64,000 nt of DNA from Diplolepis rosae. Lineage: Eukaryota; Arthropoda; Insecta; Hymenoptera; Diplolepididae. Both the position numbers and the translations under genes were made by a program. Shown piece by piece: positions 56,231 through 64,000 of this stretch. The notes under the pieces are model-generated. The model saw only the letters and a program-made list of their open reading frames with translations, searched no databases and was not told the DNA's origin. Numbering within the stretch: the stretch's first letter is position 1; every line of letters starts with the position of its first letter. The stretch covers positions 2,108,001 through 2,172,000 of the forward strand of contig JAPYXD010000700.1 of the NCBI GenBank assembly GCA_030998225.1, in the 5' to 3' direction.

Positions 56231-56558
56231 TACAGTAAAACCTCATTTATCGAGACGCCCTTGAAATGTAAACATGTCGTTTATCGGGATTTGGAGGGAC
56301 TCCCCACTACCACCTACAGTCTCCTGGCGGGTTGCCATGACTCTTGTTGTATGTTGACATTTAGTAATGGTAACGAAGGTATATATAATACGAAGGTATG
56401 TAAAAAAATTGACATAATAAAACTCCTGCAAATGAAACATCTGCAAACTATGTCACTATGTACAAGGAGTGGTGGCTGGAGGAGAAACAAAATGTCCCGT
56501 TAAATGAGGTTGCGAGATCCCGATAAGTGAAGATCCCGATAAATGAGGTTTTACTGTA
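56231..56558. mobile_element. pogo/Tigger-like MITE (324 bp)
   Basis: Ends CAGTAAAACCTCATTTATCG (56233) and its inverse ending at 56556, flanked by TA at 56231-56232 and 56557-56558. The inverted ends are at least 20 bp. There is no transposase. It splits the PLE ORF; leaving it and one TA aside, the PLE reading frame is the same on both sides, so the MITE arrived in an ORF that was still open at this point. Confidence 0.88.
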
Positions 56559-57207
56559 GTTGGTTTTTGGGGAGAGGAATAGCGAAATTCTTTCCTAATC
56601 TAAGTGTTTTTGTAACTGTGGGTGGAATGTGAGTGTCAGTGAGGTTGGTGAACCAAGAACTAGAAAATCTGTGATAGTCTTCATTTTTTGATCTGGAAAG
56701 ACTTTCAAATTTGGATTTACAACTTAGTTTATGTGCCAAAAAAATCCGATGTATTTTTTTACATTCTAACTCGAAAAACCGTTGATAGATATTTGGTGGC
56801 AAGGTTTGAGTAATTTTTTGTTCAGTGAGATAAAGATCTTTTTTCAAGATATGGATCTTTATGCAGATATCTTTGATTTCTAAGGTGAGCAACATAAAAT
56901 TAAAATTATTTATCGATGACGAATACATGCGTGAAACGTTGTCGTTATGGTACGAAAAAGAATTGGATGAACGGCATTGTAGATGTTGTGGGAGTAACTT
57001 TCCTCTTCTGCTTTGAAGTACCAGGATTCTTTGGTTAGATTCAATTGCTACTTGTGTTTTGATTTTTGAGAAGGTCTTGAGTAGTTTAGAATTTGGTTCT
57101 CCGTAATCGTTACGGATTGTCGAGAGAAAACCATTTCCTCTACTTTGGCTTTGATTGCCCATAATTTGAATAATTAAAGTGGTAGATTGTATTGACCCTT
57201 GATTCAA
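56559..57207 (-). pseudogene. PLE N-terminal ORF region
   Basis: About 216 codons upstream of the RT core. It contains a helical Lys/Glu/Leu-rich stretch and the block FTNLTDTHIPPTVTKTLRLG followed by KNFAIP, which precedes the RT in Penelope-like proteins. It is cut by the MITE at 56557. Confidence 0.75.
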
Positions 57208-57239
57208 TTTATAAAACTTGGTACGTTTGCATTGGCTTT

Positions 57240-57310
57240 AGGATCCATAAATGAAGAAGTCTATTTAATCAGACGTTTCAGCTCTGATCGGCGCCCTCAT
57301 CAGTGATATT
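57240..57310 (-). ncRNA. Hammerhead-ribozyme-like motif of the PLE terminal repeat
   Basis: The - strand shows CTGATGAG (plus 57297-57304) and GAAAC (plus 57274-57278), the two conserved core strands. Between them GGCGC and GAGCT can form stem II with one mismatch. After GAAAC, GTCT and AGAC can form a short stem III. Outside the core AATAAAT upstream and ATTTAT downstream can pair as stem I. PLE terminal repeats are known to carry such ribozymes. The weakened stem II and an imperfect cleavage context mean activity is uncertain. Confidence 0.6.
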
Positions 57311-57363
57311 TATTAAAATCTAGAAAATACAGAAAAGATGCTGTCGCTAATTACACATATTTT

Positions 57364-57997
57364 TAATACCTGTCATGGCAAGGCCAGTTTGGACATTAGT
57401 AAACAGTGAGACTACGTCAAGTGAAATAATTTTGTGATCGGGGGGGATTGTGATGTTTTTAACTCTTGTGGATGAAATCGAAACTGTTTTTTATACGTGA
57501 GGGGGGTGGGGGGTATATTGTTTGACAGGATTTTGCTATGAAAAGATGCCAGATTGTACGTTGGACTGCCATAGAAAGAAACAATGGGTCTTAGGGGATT
57601 GTTGCGTTTGTGGTTTTTTTGGCAGGCCGTAAAACCTAGCTGCAAGAGGATTATCTGATTTGAGTGATTTTGCCATACTGTTATTGATGTAGTTTTTTTT
57701 CCAATTTTTTATAAGATCATTACCTTTTTTATGTGTGGTATTTGTGGGATCTTTTTCAAGAGGTATGTACGTTCTGGTGTCTGAAAGCATGGTTTTTATC
57801 TCATTGACATATTTGGTCTTATCCAAGGCTACGGATGTGTTGCCTTTGTCAGCTTTTGTAATTAGAATTTCGGGATTGTTTTTCAGAAAAATCTGTGTTG
57901 ATTTCATGTCTTGGGTATGTTTTAAGTAAAGATTTAAAACTGTGTGACCCCAATTTCTGTCATCGAGAATCATAATTCCGACCCACGAGGTGAACAT
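57364..57997 (-). pseudogene. Second, partial PLE copy (RT N-terminal part)
   Basis: A near-duplicate of about 55530-56130 with small differences. It carries the same ITKADKGNT block and the GSPTYNLASFH region, and ends abruptly at 57364 where it abuts the terminal segment of the main copy. The head-to-tail join of a truncated copy with a full terminal repeat is usual in Penelope-type elements. Confidence 0.85.
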
Positions 57998-58007
57998 AAA
58001 TCATATC
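57996..58007. repeat. 12-bp direct repeat ATAAATCATATC (left) flanking the foldback
   Basis: Identical to 59470-59481; the probable target duplication of the foldback between them. Confidence 0.75.
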
Positions 58008-59469
58008 TTTTAAAGTGACATGTTTGATAACATGTCTGCTATTATATTGACCCAAAATTCATAGAATTTTTTTCATTTCTCATTATTTTGGCATAGGGTC
58101 AGATTCTTTTTATTTTCTTCGATTAAAATTTTCACTATTAAATATAAAAATACTCAAACAGAAAGCCACATATGGGGCCCTCTTCAGTACCATAAATTCA
58201 AAGATTAATTCAAAATTTCTGTAAAACGGAGATAATTAAAATAAGGATTATCATAAAATTGAAAAACTTATCTCATAGCTTGCAATTCAAAATGAAGTAG
58301 TCCAGTATGCAGCATCACGAATTGAAAAAATATTTATAGTTCACTGTGAATAAAGAACCGGAAAACATAAAAAAACATTTTCACACGAACCGACCGCAAT
58401 TTGAAAAAATTTTATTATTAAAGAACGATGCCAAATTGGTTATCAATGGCAAAACGCGAACAAGGTTTACATTTTTAAAAACTTTTCGTGAAGACTTTGT
58501 TACCGAAGTCTCTCACAGAATGATCTGAACTGTTTTCGAAACCGACTCGAGACATGTGGCTTTGCTGAAAGAAAATTTTTTTTTAATATAAGCAATCCTG
58601 AGAGGTTCTTTTCCTCCTTGAAGAAGACTATTGTCCTATATCTAGTTAAGAAATTCGAGACGTTTATGTTGATTTTCACGAGTGGACGAAGGCGTGTATT
58701 TTTCAAGAAACGATTTTTTATATCAGCTTCACGGACAATCCATTTAATATTGAATTTGCAAGCAAGGTATTACAGAAACATAAATTATTATAATATCTAT
58801 ACATTTGGTTTTACTCAATATTATTTGAGTATGTTAAGAAATAAATAAAAAAAAATTTTAAGTTGTTTATTACTGCATTCAGATTTATTCTGAGATGTTT
58901 GGAAAAATAATACATTTATCTTTAAAAAATAACAAAAATGCAATTTTAGTATTCGTGATATTAAGTATCACATTTTGAAAAGTATTATTAAATTTAATTT
59001 GTTCTGAAAATGGTCAGAATCTTCACGAAAAGTTTTTAAAAATGTAAACCTTGTTCGCGTTTTGCCATTGATAACCAATTTGGCATCGCTCTTTAATAAT
59101 AAAATTTTTTCAAATTGCGGTCGGTGCGTGTGAAAATGTTTTTTTATGTTTTCCGGTTCTTTATTCACAGTGAACTATAAATATTTTTTCAATTCGTGAT
59201 GCTGCATACTGGACTACTTCATTTTGAATTGCAAGCTATGAGATAAGTTTTTCAATTTTATGATAATCCTTATTTTAATTATCTCCGTTTTACAGAAATT
59301 TTGAATTAATCTTTGAATTTATGGCACTGAAGAGAGCCCCCATATGTGGCCGAAACGTTTGCCTTGCTTTCTGTTTGAGTATTTTTATATTTAATAGTGA
59401 AAATTCTAATCGAAGAAAATAAAAAGAATCTGACCCTATGCCAAAATAATGAGAAATGAAAAAAATTCT
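58008..59469. mobile_element. Foldback element with hammerhead-like remnants (PLE-type)
   Basis: Inverted arms 58061-58494 and 59020-59471 (434 and 452 bp, near-identical apart from an 18-nt gap) surround about 525 bp of unrelated sequence. The right arm reads CTGAAGAG...CATATGTGGCCGAAACG on the + strand (59337-59359), a hammerhead-like core with a changed CUGAUGA box. In the left arm the GAAAC half is deleted. A 12-bp duplication flanks the whole. Inverted terminal repeats with hammerhead cores are known for PLEs, so I assign it there tentatively. The inner part has no recognisable gene. Confidence 0.75.
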
Positions 59470-59481
59470 ATAAATCATATC
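59470..59481. repeat. 12-bp direct repeat ATAAATCATATC (right) flanking the foldback
   Basis: Matches 57996-58007. Confidence 0.75.
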
Positions 59482-62400
59482 GTTGTAGAATCTTAATCCC
59501 ACCTTAACCCCTGTTACAAAAGAATCAGCTTGTGTAAAGTCTGATGAATTCGTAATTACCGATTTAACCTGCAATAATATTTATTGCATTATGTAGTTTA
59601 ATATTTCGATAGGTTGGATAATTCATTATATAGTTTGCTTTGATGAAATTTCATCGCAATAAGATCGCTTCAATAGGGATTTAAAATCGACAATATTATT
59701 TTCGATTCTGTCCTCGAATGTTTACATTGAGCTGTGCTACCCATAATAACATTACGAACGTAAACATAACGGCTAGCTTTCGCATACCTTAGAATTATCA
59801 TCAGCGACTTTTCGAGCTATAATAACAGGAATAATTTGAAGCATCAAATTAAAGACGAGAAATATTATTTCGTGTCCTGATCTCAACCTGAGGATCTACT
59901 AACAGTGATTCTCAACACCATCCGCCTTATTGGTAAATATTACTTTGAATTACGAGTAATACTCATATCGTGGGTTGAGCTTTATTATTTAATAATCTTA
60001 ATGGAAAATTAAATGTCCCTTTAACCCTAACCGAATTAACCCCTAAGGTTGAATTGACTATATAGAGTTAATTATAATAATCTATATTATTTTCGACGTA
60101 TTATTTGACCGGTCTATTAACTCCTCTTACCCTACATTGACTTTTTGTTTTGGGTAACCCCGTTAACTCCACTTAACCCTAAAGTGTGGCGCATGACCCT
60201 TATGAAATATTTTCGGTAATTTATTCCCCTATTTGGACATTTCGTTTTATTTATTCAAACCCGTCACCTAATATAATAACCCTATCGACTTCTACCCCTA
60301 CGATATTATACTACTAGCTTGACTATTCCAAAAGGTGGGCATATAGGGAATAATTGAGCCTTACCCATTCTTGTCACTTTGATTCCAAGAAATCATAACT
60401 GCTTTAGTTTGGTCGAGCTTTAAGTGGTTCCATCAAGGTTTCCCCTTTGTTAACCCTTTAGTTGCCATTAACCCTTTAGAAACTTAGGTAACTCTTACCA
60501 ATAGCCCTCAGGGTAATAATTTTTTTTGAGGAGTTAATATTACCATTCTAATCAATATTAAGGAGTTGTTAGATATTATTTATTCGTTTATTGAGTTATA
60601 ATTAATTATTTGTTTATTTATGATTTATTATTATTTGTTATTAGGACAACACATCAGTGAGTCCGCCTCGTGATAGCATCATATCAGTATTCCTTTTCGC
60701 ATTTTTACATCCCTTTTCATAAATTACTATTTTGCCTACACATCTACATTTGCTCCGATTATATTATTGACCCAGTGTGACCCTTGCCCTGACATATAGA
60801 CCCCGAAATTGTTCTGACCTTATAAGGTACTGAACTCAAGATACTGTTCGTTAGTTCGACCCCAAATATTATTTATATTTTATTGTTTATTTATAAATGG
60901 TGGTTGATCACCCTAGTATCTAATCAAGATTATCAACCCAGGAACTTACTTCTCCAAGTAAATAAGATGAATCATCCCTCCCCATTTATATTTTTTTTGT
61001 ATCGCAACTCTGAGTAAACCTGGTTGACGTGGCATTGACGAAGCTTTGGACCTCGACCCTGTTGTCTTGAGAGAGTTCCAGCTCAGCTTGCGTGCGAGTT
61101 GCTGGAACCCTTTTAGCTTCTCTTATTCGTGCCTTCCTTTTTTTTGTTATTATTATCTTTAATTTTGTTTATTTTCTTTTTGATATTATTATAGTAATTA
61201 ACTAATTTCTTTTCCTTCTTGGATATATTTTTTTTCCTTTGCTCACTTTATTTTTTTTCATTGTTCCGAGTCCCGTCATATCGTCCCCACTCAACCATTA
61301 TCGACCCTATCTGACCTCAAGGTATAAAATATTGGTATATATCTTACTATCGTCCCCCTTAGATTGCCCTCGTTCCGTATTTTCCGCCTCACGCCCTAAT
61401 ATAGCAACTCCCTCTTAGATACCGGCCTTCCGGGATTTTCACTATTGGTAATACTCCAGTATTGACGCCTATCGAGTCCACCCTTGGAATTTTTGTTCCG
61501 AGTCACACCATATCGAGCCCATGAAAAGTTAAATTTCCGTGAGAGTTGACGCAGTGAACCCCGTTTTGAAATCGCGGTTAATTCTTAGACTTTTCGACCT
61601 TTCCCCATCATCTAATCCTCGTTTGCCACCTTCTAACCCCAAAACCTAACGACTCTCTTATTCTTTTTGCCTCAAACCAACTCTTTCACACACCTCCCTG
61701 TACTATTTTTCTTTCAAGTTACTATTCCCTGAACGTATTTCGAATCTGTAAAGCCTTAGTATTATAAACTTCCTTAGCTACTTTGAGACCTGCAATTGTG
61801 ACACTGTTAACGTTAAGACTGAATATTTTCCGATTCTGTCCCACCCATTCCCTCTCTCGAACCGCTTAACTCCTTCCCTTAAACATTTTCCTTTCACCCA
61901 AGAAACCTCGTAATTGAAGTTCCGTAATTATTTGTAGACCAGTACTTTCATTGTATTTAGCTTTAGGATTTAGCGTACTATTTGATATAATTCACCGTAA
62001 ATTAGTTTTTTTTTCCTTCTCTCTCTCAGTGGCTTATGTTGTTGCGTTAATTCCGTATTTTTCTTTCTCAATCTAGAGAGGGAGTACTTTCAATGTTAAT
62101 AATGCTGTGATCTTATTAACTTTGTGATAACTGAAATATAGAGTACAAACTGATTAGTTAAGACAACTTTAGAATAGATCGACTCTCGTATTTATATCAC
62201 CGTTACTATATCTTTCATAAATTGTAGAATTATGTAGCTCGCTGAGCACAGATAAGACTGATCGCCTTACCCAAAAATGGAATATTGCCGTCCCATGTAA
62301 TTGCCTATGTCGACCCGTGATGAATACTCTAAGTGATAAATGAATAAAGGCTTTGTTTCTCTCTGAATTTACTCCGAATAAGGTGTGGTATTTCTTTCAG

Positions 62401-64000
62401 TATTTAATTTGACCCTCACCCCGAATTGATATTTTTTTTGCTGCCATGTTAAAGGACTAGTATTGGCCTTGGCCACGAAACTGAGTAGAGTAAAATGTAT
62501 TTATGGTGATATCGATGCCGTGATTGTAGAAACCTTGTGATTACCGCCACGTAAAGTACCAATAGTTGTGAGAATGTATTAAAATGAATATAATAACATG
62601 AGATAAGAATGAGTAACCCCAGAAGATAGTTGGTACCCTCAGCTTTAAATAGGATTTCTTACTTAAGATGATTTTAGATTATATCGACTATGGTTTGACT
62701 TATAACCTAACTGTATCGAAGTCAAATATGAAAATGTTGTGACCTATTAACTACCTATATCCCCGGCCTTTGTGCCTCCTAGTTAAAGTAACCCGTTGAA
62801 GCTTAACGACAACCACCCCCTGATAAAGGAATAAATCAGTACATTTTACTCTATAGTATTTGTAGTATTTCTTTTAGTATTTTTTTTTTCCACTTTCCAA
62901 TTATTTGATAACGCTGATTGAAAATATTTTTTTTTGGTATTAAATTGAGTTACCCTTATTCAGTAGTTTTTTTTGTATGCATAATCTATTTTGGTATTGG
63001 TAATATATATTTACCAATCTGAAGGTCCAGTCCAAGAGTTCCTTGCCTTAAGGTATGCCTAAGGGTTTGTGTCCTACATAAAAATAATTACCCCTTGTGA
63101 AGTTGCAAATTTTTGCAACTCACAATCATGAACAAAATATATGATTTGTTAGTATTTAATTTCGGAATGTTTAATTTTGGTATGATTTGATCGAACTAAA
63201 GAGTTCCTCTTGGGCTGCATGGTACTCCAGGACTAAGGGCTATTTTTATTGATTGTATGTTTAAGAATTTATTGCCATGTTTTTGTTTGTTATTTCTTTA
63301 TGTATATCTGAGAGCATCGTGGGACGTCGAGGGAATTAAGGACCTGAAGGACGTACTCAGGACTTACTCTGCCGTCTAGCCCGAAAACACAACAATTTTG
63401 CAGCATATTGCCGAACCTGCCATCTTCAAGTTTTTTCGCCTATTGTGCGTTTTCCTTTTGTATTGGACTCTTAAAGTGTATAACGACCCAGAGACGGCGA
63501 AACAATCGTCCTCAGTCAACGGTTTCGGCATTGCCTCCTTCTGTAAGGTGAGGCCGCATTATTTTATCCTCACCAGGAACCCTACCGACACGTGGCCACA
63601 GTTTGAGTTATGGTTGATTTTTTTTAGATGAGTATTTGGCACGTATCAGAGCGGATTCCCGGATTGAACCTCTAATTTAGTGATTTTTCTCTTTTAAGCA
63701 TCGTGTCATGAATTAAAGCCCCAAAGTGTTACCGAATACCCCCCCCTTTTCTTTACGACCCCTTTATTTTACGACCCCTTTATTTTACGACCCCCCCTTG
63801 TTTTTGTCTATTATCGAGTAAGCCCCTGGTTCCTGAGTACTGGACGAAAAAGCCTAACCTCAAAGTTTAGCCCCCCCCCCCTTTTTTTGGGATATTTCTT
63901 TCACGGATTTCCCGTTTTCGACTCTGTTTCCCCCCTTTTTTTTGTATATAAAACATCCTATTGTACTTGTTTGCTTTTAATATTTCCACGTTTAATATTT
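59482..64000. other. Gene-poor region with C-over-G bias on the + strand
   Basis: No recognisable protein, RNA gene or transposon end. From about 59900 onward the + strand is rich in CCC/CCT words and poor in G (two sample 60-base lines, 60121 and 61261, gave about 20-23 C against 6-7 G). A weak exon-like segment lies near 63400-63548 (acceptor TTTTGCAG, donor TGTAAG|GTGAG) but its translation matches nothing I know. It may be a non-coding transcript or an unrecognised element running off the edge. Confidence 0.45.
63735..63800. repeat. Short tandem repeat TTTATTTTACGACCCC (about three units)
   Basis: Three consecutive units of about 19 bp with a C-run between T-rich parts, followed by other C-rich homopolymer tracts (about 63870-63890). 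Confidence 0.7.

Larger units (their letters stand above)
54751..57363 (-). mobile_element. Penelope-like retroelement (PLE), main copy
   Basis: On the - strand: a hammerhead-like terminal segment (about 57306-57240), an N-terminal ORF (57207-56559), RT pieces (56230-55185) and a GIY-YIG endonuclease (55130-54756). A pogo-type MITE sits inside the ORF at 56233-56556. Directly upstream a second partial copy (57364-57997) is joined head-to-tail, the partial-tandem layout typical of PLEs. Several frame breaks make it inactive. Confidence 0.87.

Noticed and set aside
63398..63631. 77-codon frame as a host exon
   Set aside because: Splice-like borders are present but the translation matches no family I recognise and the frame is short; left as a note under the right-edge region.

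Overview
The window is eukaryotic and almost certainly insect (arthropod) genomic DNA. It is AT-rich and intron-bearing, and it is dominated by nested transposable elements: an R1-clade LINE, Ty3/Gypsy elements with and without an errantivirus-like env, Penelope-like elements (PLEs), mariner/Tc1, hAT, TTAA-flanked MITEs and a Polinton-type DNA polymerase fragment. The only host gene I can support is the 3'-terminal exon of a TAPT1-like membrane protein gene (10536-11141, + strand). I cannot fix the order of insect from the sequence alone.

Left part (1-14 kb). A 5'-truncated R1-clade LINE (410-4166, - strand) has a poly(A) tail and a perfect 15-bp target-site duplication. It is followed by a Gypsy gag fragment (4470-5298) and a family-B DNA polymerase fragment of Polinton type (7680-8400). 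A 132-bp TTAA-flanked MITE lies just upstream of the TAPT1 exon. Downstream are a small + strand ORF split by a 523-bp hairpin insertion (12110-12632) and a decayed transposase with a CENP-B-like helix-turn-helix (12883-13990, -).

Centre (14-47 kb) holds two stacks of insertions. Stack A: an internally deleted foldback element (about 14010-30121) was split by a 13,257-bp Gypsy element (14925-28181, 4-bp TSD CTAT). That Gypsy has two nearly identical 2.3-kb LTRs, a tRNA-Lys primer-binding site and gag/PR/RT/RH/IN carrying only a few disabling changes. Between integrase and the 3' LTR it contains a palindromic array of four 339-bp units, each with a tRNA-like Pol III promoter region. Stack B: an env-bearing Gypsy remnant (30275-46960, -) has its env gene split by a solo LTR (31275-42341, TSD GTAG). 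The solo LTR is itself split by an 8,320-bp hAT element (32746-41065, TSD CTTTCGAG) with 2,956-bp terminal inverted repeats around a transposase broken by one stop codon. A 600-bp TTAA-flanked MITE sits in the RNase H region.

Right part (47-64 kb). A BED-finger hAT remnant (47614-49239, TSD CTGTAAGG) is followed by an intact 347-aa mariner transposase (49678-50721), a broken Tc1 transposase (51922-53038), degenerate tandem repeats and a Penelope-like element. The PLE has a GIY-YIG endonuclease, a hammerhead-like motif, a second partial copy upstream and a pogo-type MITE inside its ORF. A 1.46-kb foldback with a decayed hammerhead-like motif follows (58008-59469). The last 4.5 kb has no recognisable gene and a marked C-over-G bias on the + strand.

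Taken together this is a transposon graveyard next to a conserved host gene. Eleven of the fourteen elements or fragments with a clear coding orientation lie on the - strand. That is the arrangement seen in uni-strand piRNA clusters, but cluster activity is inference only. The most unusual structures are the giant-TIR hAT and the palindromic tRNA-like array inside the young Gypsy element.
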